64,000 nucleotides of DNA from positions 66,559,709 through 66,623,708 of the forward strand of contig CM041084.1 of NCBI GenBank assembly GCA_023079485.1. Direction: 5' to 3'. Origin of the DNA: Archilochus colubris (Eukaryota; Chordata; Aves; Apodiformes; Trochilidae). This document shows, in pieces, positions 36,000-48,256 of this stretch. Made by a program: the position numbers and the translations under genes. The notes below the pieces were generated by a model, which saw nothing but the letters and a program-made list of their open reading frames with translations, did not search any database and was not told where the DNA came from. The first letter of the stretch is position 1; each line of letters starts with the position of its first letter.

Positions 36000-36282
36000 G
36001 CTCTTGTCCTGGTTTGGGCCAGGATAAAGGTGGTTTTCTGTTTTGTACTTTTTCTTTTAGCTAGGTCTCTTGTAAGTAGTTGCACTTGTTGTTAACAGCA
36101 AGTTTCTCAGTGTGTGTGCTTTTAGGATTGATAACACTTGATGTTTATAGTTACTGCTAGAGACTGGTATGCAGGCCAAGGACACAGAGGTCCCACCTGA
36201 ACCCTCCTTTGGGGAGGAACAGACAAGATAGATGCCAGAATTGACCAAACAGAGTATTCCATCCCATATACGTCACACTCAG

Positions 36283-36288
36283 TATAAA
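36283..36288 (+). promoter_or_regulatory. LTR TATA box (copy 1)
   Basis: tataaa in the context actcagtataaatttgaggc, identical in all three family A LTRs. In this copy the CR1 insertion lies about 32 bp downstream, near the expected transcription start. Confidence 0.6.
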
Positions 36289-36320
36289 TTTGAGGCATCA
36301 CGAGGGCCGAGCCAGATCTT

Positions 36321-36467
36321 ATCACAGAATCACAGAATCACAGAATCACAGAATCACAGAATCACAGAATCACAGAATCACAGAATCACAGAATCACAGA
36401 ATCACAGAATCACAGAATCACAGAATCACAGAATCACAGAATCACAGAATCACAGAATCACAGAATC
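36321..36467. repeat. Expanded CR1 tail microsatellite, unit atcacaga, about 18 copies
   Basis: 147 bp of perfect 8-bp units. The unit is the reverse complement of the CR1 tail ATTCTRTG (attctgtg form). Other CR1 copies in this window keep one to three units. Its length gives an artefactual open frame with an 8-residue peptide repeat on the + strand, which is not a gene. Confidence 0.97.
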
Positions 36468-36529
36468 GGCTGGGTTGAAGGGACCTCAGAGATCATCGAG
36501 TCCACCTTGATCAGCTACCGCCACAGTCA

Positions 36530-37639
36530 CTAGACCATGGCACTGAGTGCCATATCGAGTCGCTTTTTAAATGTCTCCAGGGACGAAGAGTCCACCACCT
36601 CCCCAGGCAGCCCGTTCCAATGTCTGATCACCCTTTCCGTGAAAAAATTCTTTCTAATAGCCAATCTGAACTTCCCCCGGCACAATTTAAGACCATGCCC
36701 TCTTGTCTTATTGAGAGTTGCCTGGGAAAAGAGACCAACCCCTGCCTGGCTCCATCCTCCTTTCAGGTAGTTGTAGAGAGCAATGAGGTCTCCCCTGAGC
36801 CTCCTCTTCCTCAGGCTGAACAGCCCCAGCTCCCTCAGCCTCTCCTCATAGGATCTGTGTTCGAGTCCCTTCACCAGCTTGGTTGCCCTCCTTTGGACCT
36901 GTTCAAGGACCTCAATATCCTTCTTGAACTGAGGGGCCCAAAACTGAACACAGTACTCAAGGTGTGGCCTTACCAGGGCTGAGTATAGGGGCAGAATCAC
37001 CTCCTTGGACCTGCTGGTGACGCTGTTTCTGATACATGCCAGGATGCCATTGGCCTTCTTGGCCACCTGGGCACACTGCTGGCTCATGTTCAGCTTCCTG
37101 TCAATCCAGACTCCCAGGTCCCTTTCTGCCTGGCTGCTCTCCAACCACTCTGTCCCCAGCTTGTAGCGCTGCATAGGGTTGTTGTGGCCAAAGTGGAGGA
37201 CCCGGCACTTGGCCTTGTTGAAGCTCATCCCATTGGAGTCAGCCCATCTCTCCAGTCTGTCCAGGTCCCTCTGCAGAGCCCTCCTGCCTTCCAGCTGATC
37301 AACACTTCTCCCCAGCTTGGTGTCATCGGCAAACTTGCTGATGATGGATTCAATCCCCTCATCCAAGTCATCAATGAAGATATTGAACAGGACTGGGCCC
37401 AGCACTGATCCCTGGGGGACACCGCTGGTGACCGGCTGCCAACTGGAAGCAGCCCCATTCAGCACCACTCTCTGGGCCCGGCCCTCCAGCCAGTTCGTAA
37501 CCCAGTGCAGAGTACACTTGTCCAAGCTGCGGGCTGCCAGCTTTCTCAGGAGGATGCTGTGGGAGACGGTGTCGAAGGCCTTGCTGAAGTCCAGATAGAC
37601 CACATCCACAGCCTTCCCCTCATCCACCAGGCGGGTCAC
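36530..37639 (-). CDS. CR1 reverse transcriptase, C-terminal part (truncated ORF2)
   Basis: A 369-codon open frame belonging to the nested CR1; in the intact element it is part of the endonuclease/RT polyprotein that copies CR1 RNA at the target site. RT motif A is at residues 16-23 (LDFSKAFD), the GVPQGS turn at 73-78 and the catalytic FADD at 103-106. The C-terminal domain follows (LREL-LFSL-KRRLRGD; RKNFFT). The first Met is an internal codon of the ancestral ORF, not a native start, and the endonuclease domain is missing. The truncated product cannot support mobility and is probably not expressed, but the frame is unbroken to its natural stop. Confidence 0.85.
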   Translation of the reverse strand: MTRLVDEGKAVDVVYLDFSKAFDTVSHSILLRKLAARSLDKCTLHWVTNWLEGRAQRVVLNGAASSWQPVTSGVPQGSVLGPVLFNIFIDDLDEGIESIISKFADDTKLGRSVDQLEGRRALQRDLDRLERWADSNGMSFNKAKCRVLHFGHNNPMQRYKLGTEWLESSQAERDLGVWIDRKLNMSQQCAQVAKKANGILACIRNSVTSRSKEVILPLYSALVRPHLEYCVQFWAPQFKKDIEVLEQVQRRATKLVKGLEHRSYEERLRELGLFSLRKRRLRGDLIALYNYLKGGWSQAGVGLFSQATLNKTRGHGLKLCRGKFRLAIRKNFFTERVIRHWNGLPGEVVDSSSLETFKKRLDMALSAMV

Positions 37640-37993
37640 CTGATCATAAAAGGAGATCAGGTTGGTCAGACAGGACCTGCCCTTCCTAAACTTATGCTGG
37701 CTGGGTCTGATCCCCTGTCCATCCTACAGGTGCTGTTTTCCTGATTTCCTGCTTCCCTTCCTTCACCCGGCATCCTGGAAGGATCCTGTCCGTTCGTCTG
37801 CCTGTGGTCCTGATCCGTGCCAGCCCATATCTGTGTGTTCCTGCCTCCGGTTCCCAACTGCTGCCGACTCCAGGAGTCCAGCCTGGACTTTCCCAGGGCT
37901 GCCCTGCAGCCTCGGTGGTGACGTGAGAGTTATTGGGGGAGAGGGGGGAGGAATGTGGTTTCCATTTTCCTGTATATTTATCATTACTGTTTC

Positions 37994-37999
37994 ATTAAA
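37994..37999 (+). terminator. LTR polyadenylation signal ATTAAA (copy 1)
   Basis: gtttcattaaagttgtgtag is shared by the three family A LTRs and followed by T/G-rich sequence, as expected at the R/U5 border. Confidence 0.55.
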
Positions 38000-38138
38000 G
38001 TTGTGTAGTTTAGTTTCCAACCCATAAGTCTCTCTTCCTTATTCTCTCTCCTTTCTCTATCAAGGAGAGAGAGAGATTAATAGAGAGCGTCTGTTATTCG
38101 GTTTAATCGCCGGGCCAGTGTTAAACCGTGACAGCTCT

Positions 38139-41100
38139 ATAGTGAATTAAGTGGATTTCCAAAAGTTCAGAGGAATCTAAAGGAGATAATGGGAATAAAA
38201 GCACAGAATCCAAACAGGGACTGTAGCTGAGTACTGTAGGAAAGAACTGAAGCCACTGCTGAAGCCAGGGAGAGGGGGATACATTTCTGCCTATAAGTCA
38301 TTTGCCAAGGGAGACAACTAAGCCAACCAGGCAGAGGTGGAAGTTGATTCAGGATAAATTAGCTCTGCAGCTGATTTTTTGACATCCTTCTGCATGTCAG
38401 TTCTCTATTTTGTGTCCCAGCTTTACAACTGGATATGGATGACACTGCTTGCAAGCACTGCTTGGAGCCAAGGACCAACGATGAGCCACAGGCTATAGAA
38501 AGTGATACTCAGAAGAAACTCTGTTTATTTACAAAAACTTCAGACTTAAATGGAAAAAAAAAGGGGGGGGGGTTTCAAATCATGGGCTAATTTTTACTTG
38601 GCTTCAAGTGAAAAACTGTGATCAGAAAGTTTTTTCCTCAAGTCTTGTGTGGGCTGTGGTTTTGAAAAAAATTTAGAAACATGGTGGTATTACACTAGAT
38701 TATTCTAAATTCTGTATATAATGTAGATGTAGGTAGAGGAGTTATGCTGTATGTAATATCTCCAACAGTAAATGCCTCAGATTGCTGCTTTTGATGAGGG
38801 TTGATTTGCAGAGAAGCACAGGGCTGTTTTTTTAAATGTATTGGGTAAAAGGTGCTTGGCTCCCACTCACTTCAGTGAAAGCACATGGGTCCTTTCAGGA
38901 GAAGATGTGTCTTACCAGGACACATATGAGAGCATTGATAATGTGACAGCTTTTGAAAGGATCAATGTTAACTATGTTTTGTTGTCTTGTAAAGACAGGT
39001 AAAATTAATACCAAAAGCAGATGTTCTGTCAGAGTTGGACTAGCTTACATCAGGTCTCAGTTTGTCTTTGTCCTCTTTATTGACTAAAAGGTAGAATTTG
39101 ATTGCAACAGAGATCTACTTTTAATTAAGCCAGGTTGGATGCTTGTGTCCTGAGTCTTTGATAGATTTAATTTGATACTTGTGCAAACACTGAACTCAAC
39201 ACTGGTATGTCATCTTTGACCCAGAAATTTGTCCTGAAGTCCATCAGTTGAGCATTGCTGTGTGACAAGCCCAGTGACACTACAGCTCCATACTTCAGCC
39301 AGGTTTTATTTCTTCATCAAAGACCCAAATTTTTACTACTGTGTCAGCCTTGGAAACACTTTTCAACTGCTTCCTCTCTCAACACATTTGTAAGTTGTGT
39401 CACTATACTGAAGGTTGGTCCAGAGAGGGTCAGAGGGATACAGAACAACATAGCAATACAAATTTTTGGCACTGTGGGAGAGCATCCAGTGATGTTCTGA
39501 TGCCTTTCATTCAAAATTAGCCACAGCTATATCTCTGTAAAAGCTTGTTTCATTGTATTGCTGCAGCCTTGATGGTTTTCTGCTGCCTTTGAGTCAGTCA
39601 CTTCAGTTGATATTGATTCTAAAGCACTACCAATTGTTTTTCCTTTAAACTGAACTACTGATTTTTGAAATATTAACACATGCACGGATTGTTGACGTGA
39701 AAATGATTCAACTTTGTGGTAACGTACATTATATATCCTATAGCTTAAATGTTAGCCTGGTCCCCTGGAGGCTTGACAGGAAGATTTGTAATACCTTTGT
39801 GTTCTGAGTCTGACTCTGCTTGACTCAGTAGCCTTGAGTATGTTACTGAGTTCCCAGACAACTCAGAAATCAGGCATTGAGATATGAAGGCAAGAGCACC
39901 AGAAGCCCAAGGGTCGGGGCTTCTCACTTGACTTCCACTGCCAAAACTGTTTTCTGGCACCCATTTTATCTTGGGCAGCCTTTCAAGTCATTCTGGTTAA
40001 ATCTTTGGACATCATCTACTCAAATGCACTCGAGGTCTCTATGCATATGTGTTACACACACATACATGGACACTCATGTTCAGGCATCTCTGAAGCACTC
40101 AGATATCCCTGGTCCTTTAGGATGTCTCAGGTTGTTAAGAAAGAAGATTACTTTTTTTTTTCCCCTGTCTCTATGAATGTGGGAAGGGCTATTTAAGAGC
40201 TACGGCTAAGAAATAATCTAATTTAACATATGACAATAATCAGGCTAGGTGCTTGTAGAAGCACTACCAGGATCTGACCACTTGGTGCAAGGTTAAATTT
40301 GTTTTACTAACTCCAGTCTATACCATGGGCTTTGCTGATCATTCCTCCTCTTTCTCTGCAGTGGAATTGTCATAGAGGTCCCTGTACAATCATCCAATTT
40401 CTCCATGTGACCCCAGGGATACACTCAAATGCCCCTTGTATGAGAATTATCATATGGGCTGGAGCCCTTTGGGTCTGGTGCTTTTTTGGTAGATTCTCTG
40501 TGCTAGTAAATGTAGCACAGAGAATGCTTGCCTGTGTTTTAAAGACCTGCTTGCATCTTAAAAATAACTTTTTAGAAAACAATTCCTTTTACCTTCCCCT
40601 TGTAAGCCAGACAATTCACTCATGTCCTGAGTGATATAAATCTCTTTTTGTCATGCTTTTGTACTAATGGCAATGGTGTTTTTTCTGGGAAAAGTTCCTT
40701 GACTATTAGCCATCCCTCTTCTTCTGGAGCTTATTTCTTCATTAGGATCATAATTCTCTGCAATATCTTCATTGATTTCTTCTGGAAATGTTAATAAATT
40801 TAGTTTCTTCTACATAGGGATCTGTAGATGTAAACTGCCATGATTCGCAAAAGTGACCAGCAATTTTTTGCAAGTTCTAGCTGAGATGCTGCAAAACCTC
40901 TTTGTTTTTCCAGAGAATGTTCCTCTGCCTTCTGAAATAAGTTTTGCCTCTCTAAACTGATTCAGGTTGGATGCACATAATGAAGTGACCAAAAAAACGG
41001 ATGCCTGCAACCAAGTAGCTACCACACACTGTCCTACAGGCCTGAGGGTGAATCCTCACCCCCTGTGAGCTCTACCAAGGCTGTGCCCCCACTCCTCTCC

Positions 41101-42047
41101 ACTGCTGGCACAATTGTTGCAAGAGTCCTTGAAAGGTCCCACCCCAACCTGCCCCCCACGCACACATACATGTTCTCATCCTCCCCTACAAAGCCTTTAA
41201 CACCTCACTTTCAGTCGGTGAACCTTCCAGCAAGGTTCCCAAACAGATGGCAAGTCTCACGCATGAGAAAAAGTTCTATTTCTATCCCTTTTTTGCAGAA
41301 CACAGGAGCTCTGGAAGAGGCTTACTCAGGGCCTCGCAATGAAATCCCAGCCAGATACCCAGACCTCCCGAGTGCCTTCATCCAGCCTCAAGGCCCGGAT
41401 GGGACCTGCATTCTTGCCAGGAGCCAGTGCTAGATGGACACCCCAGGAGAACAGGGTTTTAGGCAAGCCTGTTGTCATGCCTTAAAGAATTGAGTGGCCA
41501 GAGGCCATGAGAGATGAATTTTCTGGCTGCATCTGACATTCAACCCTGGATTTAATATCCCTGCATTAGACCATGAGCATGCAGCATAAATAAATACAGA
41601 GTGAGCAGAGCTTATAGCTGAGTACACACTGTGTGAAGAACTGGGCTCTGTTCAGATTTTCAGGCTTTTTGTTCTGGTTCTCTAACACAGAGTCTTGCTG
41701 TGAGGAGCAATGATTTCCTTCCATCTCAGAAAGGTTGTAGGTACTTCACAGCAGAGTGACAGCTTCATATCATCTCTCTTGCTTAGGAAGTTGTATTTTG
41801 TGTGGAGTAGGGCAAGAGATGGTCAACTTTGACAGCCAATCTGGAAACCAGTGAGAGGAGGTCCTTGCTCTAAGATATCACTAAGACCCTCAAAGGAGGA
41901 ACAGTCATCCTTAGCCTCTCTATAGACCCTGAGTGGGGTGAGAAAAGGGGCTGTGCCACACCAAAGCAATCTTACAGACAATCTGAGACCTCTCCCATGT
42001 CTTGAACTAGAGAGCACACCAATGTAAGTCTGGAAAAGAGAGTGGAT
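38139..42047. other. Intergenic stretch, nothing recognised
   Basis: No gene or repeat family recognised. A run of nine A followed by ten G lies at 38554-38572. The frame at 41065-41433 (+) has no family features. Confidence 0.65.
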
Positions 42048-42508
42048 TATAGAATCATAGAATTGGCTGGGTTGGAAGGGACCTCTGAGATCATCAAGTC
42101 CAATCCTTGATCCACTACTGCTGCAGTTACCAGACCATGGCACTGATTGCCACATCCAGTCTCTTTTTAAATATCTCCAGGGATGGAGAATCCACTACTT
42201 TCCGGGGCAGCCCATTCCAATGTCTGACCACCCTCTTGGTAAAGAAATTCTTTCTAATGTCCAACCTAAACCTCCCCCGGCACAACTTGAGACCGTGTCC
42301 TCTTGTCTTGCTGAGAGTTGCCTGGGAAAAGAGACCAACCCCCCCTTGGCTACACCATCCTTTCAGCGAGTTGTAGAGAGTGATGAGGTCTCCCCTGAGC
42401 CTCCTCTTCTCCAGGCTGAACACCCCCAGCTGCCTCAGCCTCTTATTGGATCTGTGCTGGAGTCCCTTCACCAGCCTGGTTGCCCTCCTTTGGACCCACT
42501 CCAGGTAC
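42048..42508 (-). mobile_element. CR1 LINE 3' fragment
   Basis: Tail atagaatcatagaattggct, then gggttggaagggacctctga. It is the same CR1 subfamily as the nested copy at 36321, judging by the shared text accagaccatggcactga and gagagttgcctgggaaaaga. On the minus strand a nearly intact RT C-terminus ([16 protein letters not shown]) covers 127 codons with a small deletion. 5'-truncated near 42508. Confidence 0.93.
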
Positions 42509-45500
42509 AAGAAACAGCTGTAGGCTGCTGGGAGACTCTAGGACTTGCCTGTTAAAGTTCTCCTGAAGAGGCAAGACAGGCAGACTATTGATTACTTTGG
42601 TGACCAGAGGTGAATGGACCTACTGGTTGGGCAGGGCTAACAAGGGAACTGTTCCCATGTGTGCAAAGCAGCACACCTGCACCACGGTGTTTTGGAAACA
42701 GGTGTCTCGTGGGAGTGGATCCTTCACTAACAAGTTTTTCCCAGGCTGTTTTAAGAAATCATGAAAGCAAGAGTATTCTGACCAGCAATTCCTTGTTATT
42801 ATTTCAGCTAACTGTGAACCCTGATACTATTTTGGCTCAGCCACATGCTCGCTAAAGCTTAGTTTGTTGCTAAGTGTCAAAATACACTAAATCAGAACTG
42901 GTGTCTCAGCTAGCAACCAAGCAGCAGTAACACTAATGAGTCTGCAACACAATTTACATACAGGATCTCAGCTGCTGCTACTATAAGAAGAGCAACTATA
43001 GAGACTATAGATAGTAGGTCTGCACAAGCAAAAACACAAAAATCTATCACGATTCTGGTTGCCTTTTTTTTTAAATACATATTCAAGGGATCAGAACATT
43101 TTAGTATTATATATTCCCTCCTAAGTTACTGAAATATAGCATTCATACTATGTTGGAAGTCCTAACTCAAGTACGCATTTTTTCAGATATATTACAGAGA
43201 TAGTTTTTGGACTCACTTTTTTATTTTTTTTTTTTTACTAGAAATAAATATTTAGATATAGAATAAAGCAAAGGTAAAGGTGATTTTTCAAATGTTTGAC
43301 TCTAGAAGTGTTATTTATAGTCAACAGGCCAGAATTTGCCTACAAGGATATTTGGCTTATGGAAGCATGCTACTTTGTTCCTGCTTGGTTTGTACTCTAT
43401 GGATCTGGGTTGCTCTTCACAACAATTGATTGTGAAGCTCATCAAAAACTGCTGCAAAATGTTCATGCATGCAAGGGGATGGGCTCCAAATATCCAAATA
43501 CTCCAGTGGTGACTCAGACCAGAAGATGTTAACTCCTAACAACACAAATCATGAGGCTGATGCTCTCAACACCATTTGAATCCTGGCGTGTCTGAAGGAA
43601 TTCATTACCTGAGCTAGCTATGGCAGGTCAACATCACTGGGTGTGGAGCAGTAGGACTGGCGGGGTTCATGGGGCATCTGTGGTCCCTTACCTGAGGTTC
43701 TTTTCCCTGGTGACACTTGATAACATGCACAGGAAACTCCATTATTCAGTTTTGACCTTTACTATTTGAAAGCACAGAGGAAATTCACAGCTACTGGACA
43801 GGCAGCTCTCCAGACTCTCTCACCACAGCACAGTTTGGGGTACCAGTGGTTCCCCCTGGGGTGGAGACAGAAGAATAAAAGCAGACCTGTACTGTTTGGT
43901 AGCCTGCTGGGTCAAGCCTGTTGGTTTAAAAAAGTTTTTAGGGTGGTTTTTTTTTTCCCTGTGTCCCTTGATCATGCCGCAGTCCAATGACACTCTGGGA
44001 ATGCTACATGATGCTACAAAATGTTAGTGGTGTCCTGCACACAGATAATGTTGTTCAGTGGATCATTTGTTGATCTGGACATAGCTGAACATTCACACAG
44101 CTTTGGAGATTTGCACAATGTTTTGGAGAGTATGCTGGTGCTGGACTGTGGCATTATCAAGGGACCCAGGGGCACTATGTAGCAGTCAGGCTGTGGCTGA
44201 CAGGGCTATGTGAGATTTACAAGGCTGCTGTTTGAGTTAAGCTCTGAAGAATCTGCTACATCTCGTACCTGTCTCCAGATGATGTGTAGAAGAAGGCAGA
44301 AAGTGAAAAAGCATAGTAACGTGGGCTGCTGAGCAGGCATTCAAATCCGTGAGGTATGAGAGGAAAAAAATTATATTCTGTTATATTGGCACTGTGCTAG
44401 CCTATCCCCTTGACACATTCAACCTTGATTGAACCAAAAATCTCAGTTGTGACCTGGTTATACAAACTCAAGGTAGAAGGTCAGGTCATATTTGATTATG
44501 TTTGGATGATTCAAGCAGATTCTGTTTGTCCTGATGTGGACTTCTATGTGGCAGGATAGATCATAACAAACTGTCATGCATGTCCTCCAGGATGAGCAGC
44601 GTGGAAATTTCTTTGAGAGAGTATGAGGGGGAAAAGGGCAGCTGATCATCACAACCTGGACCTGATCCTCATGTGTCAGACAATGTAGAGTCTGAAAGAG
44701 AATTAACTTTTTTTTTTCATATAGAGAGGACTTCAGTGAGGGAGGCTGGGAAATTCAAGCAGGTTGGTGGGACAGGGACAGGACAGTCTTCTATGTGAAA
44801 AGCAAGGAGGCAATGAAGAGAAAGCTATCAGAAGAGATGGAGCTGGAAGTGATGGAAAGAGAGTAAGGCATCTCAGGGGTAGGTATTAGCATAGGTATTA
44901 TTAGTCATGCTGTGACATGAGGTTATGGAGACTGAACCCTGCCAGTGTATGCTTGATGGTGTCATGTGCTGCTTGTCCCGTGTGGGTATCACATCCACAA
45001 AGAGCAAGGGCCTGATGGCTTCTGTTGCTTGGCTTGTCAGGCTCCCTTATTACCTTGGCACAGAGTGAATGGAGGCCTCAGGAGTACTGCTGGTCTCCTC
45101 CATCCTGGTGTCAAGCCCACCATAAACATAGGCAGCACTTGAGATAAACCAAGGTACCATATGCATAGCCAAGTATGGCCAAGTTGTGTGCATAAATTGC
45201 CTGCACCCATCAGGGATGTCCCACTGGGTGACAGACAGATAACCACCACTGGAGAGGACAGTGTCCCCCACTGGTTGTCCCAGCACAATGGGTTATGTCA
45301 TACCTCCTGCATGCTATAGTGTCTCTCTACATATCTTGTGGCTTGAAAAGCTATGGCTTGCAGATATCTGCAAAATGCACCTGCCCTTGGACCCTGAAGA
45401 GATCATCAATAAAATACATGTGTTTACTTCACAAGGTGAGGAGCCAAAAGAAGGCAAGCAGTCGCATCCAGGCATCAGTGGGCAGCTGTTAAGACACATG

Positions 45501-47789
45501 CTCCTACAGATGCAAGATGCTTCTTACTGAACATCAGGATAATTATAAGAAAGGCCTAGATGCTCCCTCATCATATCTCCATCAATGTCTCACTGATGCA
45601 TGAGGAATATATGTGACCAGGGCAAGTGTGTATATTTTCTACTGACACCCCCAGGATTCGACTATTTTTTGCTCCTGGCCTTTCTGAGGTGGAGGCGGTT
45701 TCTCTGCATATTTAGTAACCTCCAACAGTTATTAAATGGTTACCTCAGTCTTATATGAACTCAAGTAAATCATAAGGAACTTCAGTCTCGTTCTGCAAAA
45801 AGTCCCACAAGTCTGGTTGCTGATGCAGGAAGAACTGCCCCTGCTTTTTTGTTTGACCCTGATTCCCACCTGCTTCATTCCTCACATCTCTCAGGTGGGG
45901 GTCTGCATCTTGCATCCACAAAGCTGTCGAGGCACAGCAAATCACCTGGTGCCAAGTAGATGCCACCCAGATGCCACTAATGTGGCAGTGTCAGTGGATA
46001 TGCTGAGGGGCAGCATCCAGGCATAGTACTATAGAAAGCTTTGCAGAGGTGGTGTAGCATAGGGCATGGGTGTCTTCAACATGTGTATCTTGTGCTGTGC
46101 ATCATGGGGCAGACAGCTCATGGTGGTGAGTACATGGGCAGAATGATCTCAGTAAGCAGCCTCATGCAGAGCAGTGCCAAGATGGTTGTGTTCAGCCCTG
46201 TAGTCATTTAGTTCACTGTTTCCTGCTTGTCAGCAACCATGCACTATCTGTCATCTTCTGTTGAGACTGCAGGTTCCTGGGCCTGGGATGCCCTCCATAC
46301 ACTGTGTTTTGTTCAATATCCAGCACTGTCATGTCGTGGTCCTTAATTTTTTTTCTGGGAGATGGGTGGACTTGAGAGGTTCTACCACTGAATGGTAACT
46401 CAGCATAGATTAGGAGCAGAGCAGAAAGAGAAGCATTTGAAAATGCTGATGCCACAGCCCCCCTCTCTTCCTGAGGTTGTGTTTTCACTCTAGCTTCCTA
46501 ATAAAAACATTAATCTGAAAATAATGTAATAAAGAAGTCTTCTACATTGACATGCAAAACAATCTTTGCTCAAAAGCTGCAAGATAGCATCAGCAGGGCC
46601 TGTCAGCAGGTCAGGACTGTGACTGAAGTTTATTAGCAGGGCTGACAAGGTTGTGCCCATCTGTCTGTGCCAGCAGCAAATCGCAAGGTTTCTAATTCAG
46701 AGCCTCTTATTAACAACAGTCACTGTTCCTTGTTTTTATTTGTAGGACTGATTGAGGGCACTGTAAATCTGTAAGTGAGCAGTCCAAGGATTTGAGTCAG
46801 AGTCTGAGGGTCAGTCTCAGAGGAGAACAGCTTTATAAGTATGTGTGCTTCCCCTGGTTTACTGAGATAGAAGCTCCTATAAAAAGAGCATGTGAGCTAA
46901 TACACAAAAGGAGTAGGCTGCCCACATGTTACTGATGTTCTTGTGCTCTCTTGCCTCTAGAGAGTGGCACTCTTGGAAATGCACAGCTCTTGTGCAGACG
47001 TTATCAGATAAAAGGAAGGGTTGATTTTTTGTGGGAAAGAAAAGAAAATTTATTTATTGAATTCTGATGCTTTGTACCTGATGACTCATTGTCACATTTC
47101 TTTTCCTTCTCAGTGAACTAGAATCACACAGCATATTACTTCCATCCATTGTGGCTTGTTGATAAGATGAAATGGCAGATTTTAAACTTTAAGATTTTTC
47201 TAATCCTATCAGAGATCAGGAACGTCATTAAATTTGTCCTCTGGTCAGCTTGTTGGCATTTGGAGCTGAGGAGTACGGATTAATGCTAGTGACCTCAGAC
47301 CTGAAATTTAAATATATTCTATAGAGTTCTCTGCATCAATTCTGGGACCCTCAAGATGATGAAATGAAGGTCATTTAAAGTCCCCAGCTGATGGTTTGGT
47401 TTAGCCAAGAACATTTGCATAAACATCTTCCTTAGGTATGATATTAGAAAATCACACAAATTACAATATTGCCCATTGTTTTCCAGAGTCTGATCTAACT
47501 CTCTAGGAATCTGGAAAGTGTTTTCTTTGATTTTAATGAGAATTGGATAAAGACTCAGAATACAATGGACCAGCTATTTCATTTAGTGTGAAGTCAACAG
47601 AAGCACAACAGGCTTCAATAAAGATGTACCAATTTATAGCATGTGAGAAACAGGCAACATGGTGTTCCTCAATAGGTAAAAAAGACACTAATGCTGTAGT
47701 CACAGATTGATATCGGGATTTTGGTGTCAAAATACTTGGATTTGAGCAGTTTGGAGCAGCAGGTGGGGTGAACAACAAAAACCAGGTGA
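42509..47789. other. Intergenic stretch, no gene recognised
   Basis: 5.3 kb with no recognised repeat. Between 45037 and 46200 several overlapping minus-strand frames of 60-90 codons occur, but they do not join into one frame or resemble a family I know. The 43060-43260 stretch is AT-rich with T runs. Confidence 0.6.
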
Positions 47790-47927
47790 ATATTTGTCAC
47801 GGTTTAACACTGACCTGGCAATTAAACCGAATAACAGACGCTCTCTATTAATCTCTCTCTCCAGGTGAAGGCAGAGGAGAGAGAATAAGGGAGAGAGACT
47901 TATGGGTTGGAAACTAAACTACACAAC

Positions 47928-47933
47928 TTTAAT
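47928..47933 (-). terminator. LTR polyadenylation signal ATTAAA (copy 2)
   Basis: tttaat on the + strand is ATTAAA on the minus strand, in the shared context gtttcattaaagttgtgtag. Confidence 0.55.
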
Positions 47934-48250
47934 GAAACAGTAATGGTAAATAGGAAAAAATTACTAAATATATACAAATATACAGGAAAATGGAAACCAC
48001 ATTCCTCCCCCCTTTCCCCCAATAACTCTCACGTCACCACCGAGGCTGCAGGGCAGCCCTGGGAAAGTCCAGGCTGGACTCCTGGAGTCGGCAGCAGTCG
48101 GGAACCGGAGGCAGGAACACACAGATATGGGCTGGCACGGATCAGGACCACAGGCAGACGAACGGACGGGATCCTTCCAGGATGCCGAGGAGGAAGGGAA
48201 GCAGGAAAAGATCCGGAAAAGATCTGGCTTGGCCCACGTGATGCCTCAAA

Positions 48251-48256
48251 TTTATA
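48251..48256 (-). promoter_or_regulatory. LTR TATA box (copy 2)
   Basis: tataaa on the minus strand in the same context as copies 1 and 3. Confidence 0.6.

Larger units (their letters stand above)
36321..37735 (-). mobile_element. Young CR1 LINE nested in the LTR, about 1.4 kb, 5'-truncated
   Basis: The element is in minus orientation: its 3' tail is the 8-bp array at 36321-36467. The terminal sequence tgggttgaagggacctcag follows, then the RT coding region up to about 37735, where the LTR resumes with ttttcctgatttcctgc. The reading frame from 37639 down to 36530 has no interruption, so the copy is recent relative to the other CR1s here. The endonuclease and N-terminal RT parts are absent through 5' truncation. 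Confidence 0.93.
36005..38133 (+). mobile_element. Solo ERV LTR (family A copy 1) split by a nested CR1
   Basis: The LTR starts tgtcctggtttgggccagga and ends gttaaaccgtgaca. It is flanked by perfect 5-bp duplications gctct (36000-36004 and 38134-38138). The two LTR parts are 36005-36320 and about 37736-38133; the CR1 between them is later. TATA is at 36283 and ATTAAA at 37994. Compared with copies 2 and 3 it lacks about 45 bp after gccaaggacac and some bases near 37980. The 5-bp duplication and TGT...ACA ends fit an ERVL-like element, by inference. No retroviral genes are present. Confidence 0.92.

Noticed and set aside
36321..36467. Regular direct repeats suggesting a CRISPR-like array
   Set aside because: The units are 8 bp, contiguous and without spacers, and they form the tail of a CR1 LINE in a bird genome.
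36232..36510. Open frame on the + strand with an 8-residue peptide repeat (ITESQNHR)
   Set aside because: It is the translation of the expanded 8-bp CR1 tail; three units make 24 bp and so keep any frame open. Not a gene.
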